From: Candidatus Bathyarchaeota archaeon
Lineage (GTDB): Archaea; Thermoproteota; Bathyarchaeia; Bathyarchaeales; Bathycorpusculaceae
Assembly: GCA_026414485.1 (NCBI GenBank)
Contig: JAOAIX010000003.1
Coordinates: 1-64,000 of the forward strand
DNA length: 64,000 nt
Direction: 5' to 3'
Shown piece by piece: positions 16,318 to 24,676 of this stretch. Below the pieces are notes generated by a model. That model worked only from the letters and a program-made list of their open reading frames with translations, was not told the origin of the DNA and did no database searches. Every line of letters begins with the position of its first letter. Positions within the stretch are counted from its first letter, which is position 1. The translations under genes were made by a program, and so were the position numbers.

Positions 16318-17436
16318 ATGTTGCCTGTCCAACAAAGAGTAGTGATGCTCGTTGATTTAGATTACTTTTTTGCGCAATGTGAAGAACTCCGTAATCCCAC
16401 CTTAAAAGACAAGCCTGTAGTTATAGGAATGTACTCAGGTCGCACTGAAGACAGCGGGGCTGTTAGCACCAGCAACTACGTCGCCCGCAAATATGGCGTT
16501 AAATCAGGTATGCCATTGTTCTTGGCAAAAAAGAGATTGGAAGGTGTAGACTCAGTTTTTTTGCCTGTTGATCACGATTTTTATCAGCAGCTTAGTGACA
16601 AAATTATGAACATACTCCGGGGATATGCTGATGCCTTCGAGCAAGTAGGTATAGATGAAGCGTATTTAGATGTTACACAAAAATTACACGGCAACTTTGA
16701 AGAAGCCATCGCATTGATTCATGAGATGAAAAATGACGTGAAAAAACAAGTGGGGATCACATTTTCTGTGGGTGTTGGACCCAACAAACTTGTAGCTAAA
16801 ATTGCGTCTAACCAAAACAAGCCAGATGGTATAACTGTGATCCGCCCAGAACAGGTTAACGATTTTTTGGCTCCTCTACCCGTTGATAAACTGTTAGGTG
16901 TTGGACGAAAAACTGCTCTGAAGATGGAAGAGTTAGGCATAAAGACTATCGGTGACTTGGCAACTTATGATGCACAAAGGTTAATTGAAATATTTGGTAG
17001 AGCGTTGGGAGTGTACTTTCACAGCGCAGCAAATGGTATAGACAACGAAGCTGTTGTAGAAGCAGGCGAAGCTGAATCAATCAGCAGAATAGCAACTTTG
17101 AAAGAAGATACACGTGACTTTGAGGTTATTATTCAGAAAATAAACCAGCTTACCGAAGAAATTTACAAGGAACTTGATCAAAAAAAGTTAACCTACAAGC
17201 AGATTACCATAATAGCTGTCAGAATTGACCTAACAACCCGCAGTCGGTCTCTGACTCTGGAAAAGTCAACTAAAGGAATAGAGGCTTTAAGAAGACACAC
17301 AAGAGAGCTGTTGGAGAAGTATCTCAACGAATCGGATCTACCGGTTCGTAGGATAGGCGTTAAAGTTGCACAACTAAGAAAAGAAGAAAAAAAACAACAA
17401 CAACTAACAAGTTTTTTACAAACAAATAAAGTTTAG
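16318..17436 (+). CDS. dinB: DNA polymerase IV (Y-family, DinB/Dpo4)
   Basis: 372-residue translesion polymerase. VMLVDLDYFFAQCEEL carries the first catalytic Asp and the steric-gate region, and GIDEAYLDV carries the catalytic Asp-Glu pair. LLGVGRKTALKMEELGI is the helix-hairpin-helix of the thumb. The little-finger domain spans about 240-345. The C-terminus QQQLTSFL (360-367) is a good PCNA-interacting peptide (Q-x-x-L-x-x-F-L), so the enzyme should be recruited by the sliding clamp. Co-transcribed with the upstream radical SAM gene without a gap. Confidence 0.96.
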   Translation: MLPVQQRVVMLVDLDYFFAQCEELRNPTLKDKPVVIGMYSGRTEDSGAVSTSNYVARKYGVKSGMPLFLAKKRLEGVDSVFLPVDHDFYQQLSDKIMNILRGYADAFEQVGIDEAYLDVTQKLHGNFEEAIALIHEMKNDVKKQVGITFSVGVGPNKLVAKIASNQNKPDGITVIRPEQVNDFLAPLPVDKLLGVGRKTALKMEELGIKTIGDLATYDAQRLIEIFGRALGVYFHSAANGIDNEAVVEAGEAESISRIATLKEDTRDFEVIIQKINQLTEEIYKELDQKKLTYKQITIIAVRIDLTTRSRSLTLEKSTKGIEALRRHTRELLEKYLNESDLPVRRIGVKVAQLRKEEKKQQQLTSFLQTNKV

Positions 17437-17543
17437 AAGCTTCAGCTAAAACTCTGACTTTAAAATATTGAAAAAGTTACAGAAAACTTATTAATACGTT
17501 TGACAAGTGCTTTTGCTCCCAAACAAAAATAGAGGTCAAAAAA

Positions 17544-17699
17544 TTGGCATCTGATTCAGAAGCTAAACGTCACGCCTTGGCAGTTGTGCCGTTTCCACTA
17601 ACTCCTGAGCTGAGGGTCTCTTTGAAAGGCGACGTAATCGCATATAGAAATGAAGGAAAGAAAGAAGCAGAAGATCCCATTTATCTGAAACGAATCTAA
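17544..17699 (+). CDS. Putative 51-residue protein
   Basis: TTG-initiated ORF between dinB and the PPC gene. AGAGGTC at about 17531-17537 is spaced correctly before the TTG, and CTTATTAATACG near 17487 could be its TATA element. The product has a central PFPLTPELRVSLKGDVI segment with beta-strand character, a basic middle and the tail EDPIYLKRI. No Cys, membrane span or known motif is seen. It ends about 90 bases before the PPC gene. I do not recognise a family. Confidence 0.45.
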   Translation: MASDSEAKRHALAVVPFPLTPELRVSLKGDVIAYRNEGKKEAEDPIYLKRI

Positions 17700-17789
17700 A
17701 AGCCAGCTCTTTACATTCTTTACAATTTAATGCTAAACTCTGTTTTTATATTTCAACCTGTTTCTTTTTGTAATAAAGAAAAGGGGAAA

Positions 17790-18236
17790 ATGATGAAGTA
17801 CACCCAAGCAAAGATGGGCAGAATTTTCATATTAAGGCTTCACGATAATGACCACTTACCAGATGTAATTGAGGAGTTTGCCTTAAAAGAAAGGGTTTCG
17901 AGCGCTCTCTGCTTTTTAGTCGGCGGCGTGAAAGACAAAGGGCGGGTTGTGGTTGGCCCAAAAAACGGGGAGGTTTTACCCGTGGAACCCATGGTCAGGT
18001 TTTTAAGTGGAGTTCACGAAATTTGCGGTGTAGGCACTATCTTCTTAAATGAAGAAAAAAAACCAAAGCTGCATATGCATGCAAGTTTTGGGAGAGATAA
18101 AGAAACCCTCACCGGTTGCTTACGCATGGGTATGGATATATGGCGTATAGGGGAAGCAATAATCTTGGAGTTGACAGAAACTACAGCTAAAAGAGTCATA
18201 GATAAAGAAACAAGCTTTGAGTTTTTGGAGGTTTAG
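17790..18236 (+). CDS. PPC/DUF296-domain protein
   Basis: About 148 residues forming a single PPC (plant and prokaryote conserved) domain. Key features are the N-terminal IFILRLHDNDHLPDVIEEFA, the central SGVHEICGVGTIFL and the metal-like motif PKLHMHASFGRD. The domain trimerises; plant members bind AT-rich DNA through added AT-hooks, which are absent here, so a DNA role is uncertain. ATG at 17790 follows AAGGGG at a suitable distance. The frame is open from 17730, but those residues look non-conserved. A small-molecule or metal-binding enzyme role is also possible. Confidence 0.8.
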   Translation: MMKYTQAKMGRIFILRLHDNDHLPDVIEEFALKERVSSALCFLVGGVKDKGRVVVGPKNGEVLPVEPMVRFLSGVHEICGVGTIFLNEEKKPKLHMHASFGRDKETLTGCLRMGMDIWRIGEAIILELTETTAKRVIDKETSFEFLEV

Positions 18237-18241
18237 AAGCT

Positions 18242-19936
18242 TTACCTTAGGAAGGTAAAAGAGAAAACACGTTTTGGTGGATAAAGCCCAAATTCTCGGC
18301 TTCCTTCACGGTCAAAAGCTGAGAAACTGCCTGTTTCTGACATCAGGATGTACACATCCCTGAAGGTCAGGGTTGAGTTAAAATAGGTTAAGCTGTCACC
18401 GAACGCATCGGAAAATTCATAGAGAAGCACATATTTTGCATTACGCTCTCGACAAAGGTTCACTAATTCAGTGGCGTTAAAGTGAGGCGTGTAGGTGTCT
18501 ACAGGTTCTTGAGGGTATTGCCACACGTAGACGCTTTTGCCTTGTGCTTCTATGTAAAACCGCACAATATCTTGGCTGAACATATCTTGCGGACAAAGTA
18601 CGGCAACTGATTCTCCCTCACCAATGTTGGAAGCAACGTAATTGGACGCTTCTTGGATGGGGATTCGCACTTGAGAGCGTCGTACCCACGCATAAGATTG
18701 TTCAACACTGAACCCAACTCCCACCAACGTAAATGCTATAAGGAAAACTGCTGGAATCAATGCGAAGCGTTTCTCTTTGGCGCTGAGATGTTTGTTTTTG
18801 AAGATGCTTTTCCCTATGTTTAAGCCGTAGGTGAGGAAGCAGGCAGCTGATATGGCAAGGACAGGAAAAAGGGGTACAACATAGCGCCAGTGTCTATTTG
18901 GAATAATCGTAAAGAACACATAGACGATAAAGAACCAAAGAAGCAAATATTTATCGAGCGGCTTCCGCCGCCACGCAAACATTGCTAGACCACCTAGACC
19001 TATCAGATATGGAAAAAGCGATATAGGATGAACGTTAAAGTATGGCTCGGTCATTTCCAAAAAATAAAATATGGGCAGTTGGAGCCAACTGGGAATTTCT
19101 ATGTAAAAATGAGGTAGACGGTTGCCGCCGGCGCTATTTAAGCCTAGACTGTAGAGAGATTTGTCAGGGTTACCTATAGTCGCGGCATAAAGCCACGTAT
19201 CAAGCATACCTGAAGCGTAAAGTTGATATGAAGCCAGAATCCAAGGCAAAACCACTGCAACCGTTGTTAAAATTAGAAGTGGGAAACGTTTCAATTTATG
19301 TTTTAGATGATCTCTGCCCAAAACAACCAGGCCTGTCAGCATGATAGCTAGCCCAATTATCACCTGATACTTTGTCAGGATACCAACGCCCAAAGTTAGA
19401 CCACTTAAAATCAAAGTTTTGGTTTGTCCATTTCTAAGCCACATAAAAAAGAACAGGACCGATAAGGTGAAAAAGAAAATCAACATGGTTTCAATCATAG
19501 CTAGGCGAGAAAGCCAAACGAAACCAGGCATGATTCCTAGAAAAATGCTGGCAAGCAACCCAATTTTAGGCTCATACATCCTGTAGGTAAACTCGAAGAC
19601 AGCATACAATGACAAAAGCGAAAAAACCACAGACACCAATCGTCCAGAAAAAACGGTTATGCCACCAATACTAAAGAAAGCGGCGGTGAATAAATCAAAC
19701 ATGGGTGGATAGAACGCGTTAAAAGCAAAGTAACTAGAAAAGTCTCCTCGTAGAAGATACATACCGCCTGTCAAATGGGTAACTTCGTCCCACATTATAG
19801 AGTTGTAAGAGATGTTCACCAGTAAAAGAGCACCATAAAATAAAGCAAACACTAAAAAAGCTACGCGCCACTTATCTAAGCTCCATCTAATCCACTGGAA
19901 CAGCGAACACCGATTCAACATACTTTGAATAACCAA
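18242..19936 (-). CDS. GT39-like membrane glycosyltransferase (PMT/ArnT family)
   Basis: 564-residue integral membrane protein with about ten to twelve hydrophobic helices and a C-terminal soluble domain of about 140 residues. NSIMWDEVTHLTGGMYLLRG in the first external loop carries the Asp-Glu pair that binds the polyprenyl-phosphate sugar donor in GT-C enzymes. LASIFLGIMPGFVWLSRLAM is the typical second-loop block. It probably transfers a sugar from dolichyl-phosphate to protein, lipid or polymer on the outer face of the membrane. It stands alone; the PPC gene converges on it with a 5-base gap. Confidence 0.85.
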   Translation of the reverse strand: MVIQSMLNRCSLFQWIRWSLDKWRVAFLVFALFYGALLLVNISYNSIMWDEVTHLTGGMYLLRGDFSSYFAFNAFYPPMFDLFTAAFFSIGGITVFSGRLVSVVFSLLSLYAVFEFTYRMYEPKIGLLASIFLGIMPGFVWLSRLAMIETMLIFFFTLSVLFFFMWLRNGQTKTLILSGLTLGVGILTKYQVIIGLAIMLTGLVVLGRDHLKHKLKRFPLLILTTVAVVLPWILASYQLYASGMLDTWLYAATIGNPDKSLYSLGLNSAGGNRLPHFYIEIPSWLQLPIFYFLEMTEPYFNVHPISLFPYLIGLGGLAMFAWRRKPLDKYLLLWFFIVYVFFTIIPNRHWRYVVPLFPVLAISAACFLTYGLNIGKSIFKNKHLSAKEKRFALIPAVFLIAFTLVGVGFSVEQSYAWVRRSQVRIPIQEASNYVASNIGEGESVAVLCPQDMFSQDIVRFYIEAQGKSVYVWQYPQEPVDTYTPHFNATELVNLCRERNAKYVLLYEFSDAFGDSLTYFNSTLTFRDVYILMSETGSFSAFDREGSREFGLYPPKRVFSFTFLR

Positions 19937-20027
19937 CTAATTCCAGATTTTAGAAATTAATAATGCAGAAAACACCATATAAAAGCATCTAAAGACAACG
20001 GAACTTGGTCTCACTCTGTTTGCTCAG

Positions 20028-20264
20028 TTACAGTTTCTTCTTAACTATAAATGCAAGAAAGGCTGCAATCAAAACTGAAACTACGAATAAAACGCCTAAT
20101 GCGGAGAGCAACCCCCGAAAGAGGGGCTCTGAATGATAGACCACATCACGTGGAACATCTCGTAGACCCAACAAATAAACAAAAAGAAAAAGCCCAACAA
20201 ACCCTGTACCAACGCATTCGACGGTAAAAAGGAAACTGTGCAGTTGCCTCTTACTCAGATTCAT
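20028..20264 (-). CDS. Small membrane protein, two predicted helices
   Basis: 78 residues. The N-terminus is charged (MNLSKRQLHS). A hydrophobic span follows at about 11-33 (ECVGTGFVGLFLFVYLLGL), then a short external loop and a second span at about 50-73 (LLSALGVLFVVSVLIAAFLAFI), ending in VKKKL. Topology is probably both ends inside. Unknown function; no family recognised. It lies between the GT39 gene and a divergent larger membrane protein. Confidence 0.6.
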   Translation of the reverse strand: MNLSKRQLHSFLFTVECVGTGFVGLFLFVYLLGLRDVPRDVVYHSEPLFRGLLSALGVLFVVSVLIAAFLAFIVKKKL

Positions 20265-20398
20265 CTGGAACTTCCACCTAGTCTATATATTAACAGGTTC
20301 ATTTATAAGATTACCCGCTTCGTCGGTAAGAAGAGGGTATTAGAGCAAAAATAATATACTCAAACATTGCAAAGCAGTAAACAGGGATTGGAGAGAAA

Positions 20399-21289
20399 AT
20401 GGCTGATTACCCATATGGTTCATTGAAGATTGGTTTGTTTGTTGTCACGATAAGTTGGTTTTTGTTTACAGCCTATGAATTTCTAAAAGGCGCATTCAAC
20501 ATCGGCAAAGAATATGGTTTTTGGATTTCTTTAACAGACACGGCAGGCGCGTTTGGGCTAGGTTTCCGGACAGCAGCTGCCCTAATAGCTGTAGTTACCA
20601 CGCTTTTTTTTGTTTTAAAAAGAGACCTGACCAAACCTGAACTATACATGTCCATCAGATGGATGCTACTTGGAGAGATAGTATGTTTCTTGGCTTTGTT
20701 TCCATGCGTGATTTGGGGGTTACTTATCCTCGCAGGGACAAACATATCCATGCTGGGCTTAGGATTTTTCACAGAAAGCACTTTGCCGGTTATGATTGAA
20801 TCTATTGGAATCCCTATAGTTCTAGCTAAACTATTTTTCGAGTTAAACCCCAACAAGCCGGCAAAGGGCGCCATAAAGTGGGCGCTCATCGGCGGTACAT
20901 TTTACCTTTTTGTTCACTGGATAAATAATACAGGCAACTGGGTAGGCGCCATAACACGTAGGGGGATAGAATATGTCACAGCTTATCCTGACCACATACT
21001 CAGTGCAGGATTGACGACCGTTGGATTGCTTGTACTAGCGATTTACAGCGCGTACTTTTCCAAAAAATCTATAGGCGCCAACTCTTTAGCCGAACTTGAC
21101 CTACGCAAAGTGGGTGTAATAATTACTGCACTGGGTTTGTACTTCCTAATCATATATGTCATGTGGCTTTTTTTGGGAACCAATGAGAAATGGAGCACCT
21201 GGTACGCGTGGTTCCTAGGTCACAACATGGATCTTTGGCTGATGTCTCTGCCGCTGGTAGGGGTACCACTACTTTTTAAAGAAAAATAA
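20399..21289 (+). CDS. Polytopic membrane protein of unknown function
   Basis: 296 residues with about eight hydrophobic helices (for example LFVVTISWFLFTAYEFL and LLGEIVCFLALFPCVIWGLL) and few charged residues inside them. The C-terminus has Trp-rich loops (WSTWYAWFLGHNMDLW). No transporter or enzyme signature is apparent. ATG at 20399 is preceded by TTGGAGAG, a plausible ribosome-binding site. The downstream SelB-like gene converges on it with a ten-base gap. No function proposed. Confidence 0.65.
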   Translation: MADYPYGSLKIGLFVVTISWFLFTAYEFLKGAFNIGKEYGFWISLTDTAGAFGLGFRTAAALIAVVTTLFFVLKRDLTKPELYMSIRWMLLGEIVCFLALFPCVIWGLLILAGTNISMLGLGFFTESTLPVMIESIGIPIVLAKLFFELNPNKPAKGAIKWALIGGTFYLFVHWINNTGNWVGAITRRGIEYVTAYPDHILSAGLTTVGLLVLAIYSAYFSKKSIGANSLAELDLRKVGVIITALGLYFLIIYVMWLFLGTNEKWSTWYAWFLGHNMDLWLMSLPLVGVPLLFKEK

Positions 21290-21299
21290 CAACTAAAGG

Positions 21300-22277
21300 C
21301 TAGCTTTCGGGCGCAGGGTTTATTTCCATTGTGCCTGCAACACGAAGTTTTCCACCTTCCAGATATGTCAACACTGCTTGGTCTCCAAGATGATAAACCA
21401 ATTCTTTCTCTAAAGTCAAAGTCAAAGTGGGTTTGCGCCAGTCGCCTTCATCGCTGACAGTTTCGACTTTGCTGTTGAGAAACTGCATCCAGTGCCCCAC
21501 ATGGAGAACCATACCCGTCTTTATTGGCGTGTTCCAGTACTTAACCAATGATACTTGTACCTTCAGAACTTTGGAGGTCTTAACTGATGGATCAGTTGTC
21601 AAAACAACGCCACGGTCTAAATCATCTACTTCTACATTTTTCAAGGCGAGCCCTACTCGTTCACCTTCATGTGCGGCGTCGAAGTCGTCGTCGTGTTTTT
21701 GTATAGATCGAAGTTGAGCTACTTTACCGCCTGGCAGAACCCTGAGGGCATCATGCTTTTTTATTATACCAGCCATGACTACACCCAACACTACTGTACC
21801 TACACCTTTCACGTTGAATGCGTGATCGACAGGAACACTTCCGGCGGTTACTGCTTCATTTGTGGTTTTTTGTTGTCTAGCTTCAGCTAAAAGTTGTTCG
21901 CGAATAAATGCAGAATTATCCTCGACGAACTGAAAATTTTCCAGCGGCGTACCTTTTATTAGGGAAACAATCTTTTCTTTAGGGGTATAGTTTCTAAGTA
22001 TAAAGTAGCCGCTATTTATTCCTGTACATTGCAACATCACAAGGCTTTCTCCTAAGGCGGCGTTTAACTCGTCAATAACCACTATGGCTTTTTTGGCCAT
22101 GGAGCATGCGTAAAAGAGAGGAGCAAGCCTTTCAGGGTACCGTGATGGTTCGATTAATGTTACAGTATCTTCGCCTCTTTTGAAGTCATAAAGTGTAATA
22201 TCAGTAGAGGTGCTTTTTTTGCCGATACTGGCAGCGTAACCCAGTGATCCTATAACTGCAACAACTAAATTGCCCAT
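21300..22277 (-). CDS. SelB-like/EF-Tu-family protein with a degenerate GTPase domain
   Basis: 325 residues. The C-terminal two thirds (about 145-325) contain EF-Tu-like beta-barrel domains 2 and 3 (PVDHAFNVKGVGTVVLGVV, AHEGERVGLALKNV). The N-terminal domain occupies the G-domain position but has lost the nucleotide motifs. The P-loop G-x4-GKT is replaced by GSLGYAASIGKKST, the DxxGH switch by EPSRYPERL, and no NKxD is seen. This fits the archaeal SelB-like family found in species that do not use selenocysteine. It may bind tRNA or the ribosome without hydrolysing GTP; its role is unknown. Confidence 0.8.
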   Translation of the reverse strand: MGNLVVAVIGSLGYAASIGKKSTSTDITLYDFKRGEDTVTLIEPSRYPERLAPLFYACSMAKKAIVVIDELNAALGESLVMLQCTGINSGYFILRNYTPKEKIVSLIKGTPLENFQFVEDNSAFIREQLLAEARQQKTTNEAVTAGSVPVDHAFNVKGVGTVVLGVVMAGIIKKHDALRVLPGGKVAQLRSIQKHDDDFDAAHEGERVGLALKNVEVDDLDRGVVLTTDPSVKTSKVLKVQVSLVKYWNTPIKTGMVLHVGHWMQFLNSKVETVSDEGDWRKPTLTLTLEKELVYHLGDQAVLTYLEGGKLRVAGTMEINPAPES

Positions 22278-22481
22278 GAGTAGATCCCCAGTAGATTACC
22301 GCACGATGACACATGTCTCAAATAAGGTTTATGGAATTTTCAATTCAGACTTCACATGTAACTATTTTACTTGAAATGTCACAATAAAGCATAGGGAGAT
22401 CTTTTAATGCAACTTAAAGACACTTAAATATGTCGATTTACCAGCCCCTCAAATTACTTACAGAGCAACTTGGAGAAATGG

Positions 22482-22557
22482 TGGTAGCCCGGAAGAGATT
22501 CGAACTCTTGTCAATGGCTCCAAAGGCCACTATGCTTGACCACTACACCACCGGGCT
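22482..22557 (-). tRNA. tRNA-Gln (anticodon TTG)
   Basis: Minus-strand cloverleaf. Acceptor AGCCCGG pairs with CCGGGCT. The anticodon stem GTGGC/GCCAT (one G-U) encloses CTTTGGA, giving TTG. The T-loop is TTCGAAT, the discriminator is A at 22485 and CCA is encoded at 22484-22482. No intron. Confidence 0.95.
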
Positions 22558-22589
22558 TTTTGCGCCTTCAAAGTTAAACGTCAGAGTTT

Positions 22590-22623
22590 TAAGAATGCAT
22601 CTTTTTCTTAATAAGCATTCTTA
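22590..22623. repeat. 9-bp inverted repeat TAAGAATGC / GCATTCTTA
   Basis: Arms at 22590-22598 and 22615-22623 with a 16-base AT-rich spacer, in the region between tRNA-Gln and the divergent tfb gene. A third, direct copy of TAAGAATGC lies at 22762-22770, at the predicted tfb transcription start. It may be an operator or chance; no binding protein is known. Confidence 0.4.
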
Positions 22624-22735
22624 CTGAGACTATTCTCACCTTAGGAAGGCAAGCAGAAACTAAAAAGTTTTTAAGGGCGAATTGTAATAGATGCAGTTAA
22701 GTTATTTACCAAACTTCACCTCCCAGACCGCAAGA

Positions 22736-22743
22736 TTTATATA
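22736..22743 (+). promoter_or_regulatory. TATA box of tfb
   Basis: TTTATATA lies 25-27 bases before about 22765, the expected transcription start. That leaves an 85-base leader to the ATG at 22852, which has its own ribosome-binding sequence. The remaining spacer upstream (22624-22735) holds no gene that I can see. Confidence 0.55.
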
Positions 22744-22851
22744 GTTAATCTTCGACTCTGCTAAGAATGCGCGGGCCGAATGTACTGTTTTCTCAAGCCC
22801 AAAACGAAAAATGGTGACGGTTTTGCGCATGTGTGGAATGGAGTTGAAAAA

Positions 22852-23790
22852 ATGAGTAAAGATGTCCCCCGACCCCACCAAAGATTAGTTGACAAATGCC
22901 CCGAATGCGCAGGTCAAAATCTTATTCATGATTATGACACGGGCGAAACGGTATGTGGTGATTGTGGTCTTGTTCTATACGAACAAATGCTAGATAAAGG
23001 TCCAGAGTGGCGCGCGTTCACTCAGGAGGAGAAAGCGTCTCGAAGCCGCGTAGGCGTGCCCACCTCATATTCAGTCCACGATAAAGGCTTGTCTACCGCT
23101 ATCAGTCAAGTAGACAGAGACGCATTTGGCAGAAAACTACCGCTTTCAACAAGACTACAGATGTGGCGGCTCAGAAAGTGGCAAATACGCTCCCGCGTAC
23201 ATTCCTCGATAGACCGCAACCTCGCTCAAGCCATGGCAGAGTTGGATAGACTTTCAGACAAGGTATACATCCCACCGCCAATTAAAGAAAAATCCGCAGT
23301 CATTTACCGTAAAGCCCTTGACAAAGGGCTAGTCAGAGGCAGATCCATCGCTGCAATTGCTGCAGCTGCACTTTACGCTGCATGCAGAGGCAGCGGAACA
23401 CCGAGAACTCTGCGGGAAATTGCTGAAGCGAGCCTTGTAGACAAAAAAGACGTAGCTAGGTGCTACAGGCTACTTCTACGGGAGCTTGAAGTGCACATGC
23501 CGATCGCTGACCCCCTAACTTATGTTTCCAAGATCGCGGAAAAAACAGGAATATCAGGCAAAACACAAGGTGCAGCTATTGCCATTTTGCGCGATGCACG
23601 ACGCAGGCGCGCCGCAGCTGGAAAAGACCCAATGGGGTTGGCTGCTGCCGCACTCTACATTGCTTGTCTGCAGAACAATGAAAAGAAAACTCAGAAGGAC
23701 ATCGCTGAAGCAGCCGGTGTAACTGAGGTCACTGTTAGGAACCGCTACAAGACATTAAAAAAACAGCTGAATTTAGAACTGCCTGATTAG
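22852..23790 (+). CDS. tfb: Transcription initiation factor B (TFB/TFIIB)
   Basis: 312 residues. The N-terminal zinc ribbon is CPECAGQNLIHDYDTGETVC with CGDCG, followed by the B-finger/linker (GPEWRAFTQEEKASRSRVG). Two cyclin folds of about 90 residues each follow, the second ending in a helix-turn-helix (KTQKDIAEAAGVTEVTVRNR) that reads the BRE element. TFB bridges TBP-bound promoter DNA and RNA polymerase. ATG at 22852 is chosen because GGAGTTGA lies four bases before it and the length then matches the family. The frame is also open from ATG at 22780, adding 24 residues. Confidence 0.96.
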   Translation: MSKDVPRPHQRLVDKCPECAGQNLIHDYDTGETVCGDCGLVLYEQMLDKGPEWRAFTQEEKASRSRVGVPTSYSVHDKGLSTAISQVDRDAFGRKLPLSTRLQMWRLRKWQIRSRVHSSIDRNLAQAMAELDRLSDKVYIPPPIKEKSAVIYRKALDKGLVRGRSIAAIAAAALYAACRGSGTPRTLREIAEASLVDKKDVARCYRLLLRELEVHMPIADPLTYVSKIAEKTGISGKTQGAAIAILRDARRRRAAAGKDPMGLAAAALYIACLQNNEKKTQKDIAEAAGVTEVTVRNRYKTLKKQLNLELPD

Positions 23791-23811
23791 ACATTTCTTC
23801 CTTTTTTATTC

Positions 23812-24012
23812 TTAATTGGCTTTTTCAAGTTCCATGTAAACTGGACCGACGTAACCACATTTAGTGCAAACGTATTGTTGAGGAGTCAGCCAAAGGGCTA
23901 GCACACTGTAAAGTTGCAGTTTTGGATGGGCACATCTCGGGCAGAAAAAGATTTGGGGCTTTTTATGTTTCAGACTTTTGAATACATCACGGATGTTGTC
24001 TAAGATTTTCAT
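23812..24012 (-). CDS. Small zinc-ribbon protein
   Basis: 66 residues with one zinc ribbon: CPRCAHPKL near residue 24 and CTKCGYVGPVY near residue 48, each a C-x2-C knuckle. It has a basic N-terminal helix (ILDNIRDVFKSLKHKK). Similar small archaeal proteins are uncharacterised; nucleic-acid or protein binding is likely. It follows the aIF1 gene by 27 bases on the same strand, so the two are probably co-transcribed, which hints at a translation link. It converges with tfb. Confidence 0.65.
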   Translation of the reverse strand: MKILDNIRDVFKSLKHKKPQIFFCPRCAHPKLQLYSVLALWLTPQQYVCTKCGYVGPVYMELEKAN

Positions 24013-24039
24013 GTTCAGGACTTTTTGTTTGTTGGTTAA

Positions 24040-24345
24040 CTATTGGGTTTGGATGTTTTCTTCAGGATAGCCAATTTTTATGAGGAATTCTTTGGCACGG
24101 TCACGGTGGTCTCCTTGAAGCATAATTTGCCCGTTCTTTGAGGTCCCGCCACAAGCGCAATACGCTTTAAGTTTATGTGCAACTTCCTGCAAGTTAGAGC
24201 TGTCGTCTATACCATCGACAATTGTTGTTGGCCGCCCAAATTTCCTAGTTTCAAGCCTTATACGAATTCGCTGCTGCTCTTTTTCGATTTCACCACAAAC
24301 ACATAAGTCCTTGGGGAGTCCACATGTTGTACAAACTTCAGCCAT
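24040..24345 (-). CDS. Translation initiation factor aIF1 (SUI1 family)
   Basis: 101 residues. The N-terminal extension carries CTTCGLPKDLCVCG, two Cys pairs typical of many archaeal aIF1 proteins. The SUI1 fold follows with the basic loop ETRKFGRPTTIVDGID and the conserved CACGGTSKNGQIMLQGDHRD. It monitors start-codon selection on the small ribosomal subunit. ATG at 24345 is preferred over TTG at 24354, because the TATA element at 24375-24382 predicts transcription starting near 24353. The message would have a very short leader. Confidence 0.95.
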   Translation of the reverse strand: MAEVCTTCGLPKDLCVCGEIEKEQQRIRIRLETRKFGRPTTIVDGIDDSSNLQEVAHKLKAYCACGGTSKNGQIMLQGDHRDRAKEFLIKIGYPEENIQTQ

Positions 24346-24372
24346 GACACTCAACCTATGGATTGGAGTTAG

Positions 24373-24383
24373 CAGTATATAAG
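24373..24383 (-). promoter_or_regulatory. TATA box of the aIF1 gene
   Basis: On the minus strand CTTATATACTG is centred about 26 bases before the predicted start near 24353, so the aIF1 message should be nearly leaderless. Confidence 0.5.
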
Positions 24384-24676
24384 AGTTTCAAGAAGATGTG
24401 GCGTTATTTTGATTAGCCGCTATGATAAATATATGCCAGAGTAAACGTTAAATGTGCAAAAAGTTACTTCGTGATTGCTTAAATTTCCAGGTTGACTTAA
24501 AAAATCAAAGCTACTACAGAAACACTATTTTTCCGAACTACCTTGTTTACCTTAAACCCTCTTGCAAACCACACATTAAACCTGTTGAACCATAGGATGA
24601 TAATTTTAGCAGATTCCAAAAGAGAAGACAAACTTCTGGAAAAGGTTTAATTTAATTCTCCAGCAGATTGTTCTGC
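24384..24676. other. Intergenic region upstream of pncB
   Basis: About 290 AT-rich bases with no supported gene or RNA. The only signal I see is GGTTTAATTTAATT near 24643-24656, a TATA-like element about 26 bases before ATG at 24677, which suggests a leaderless pncB message. Confidence 0.4.
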
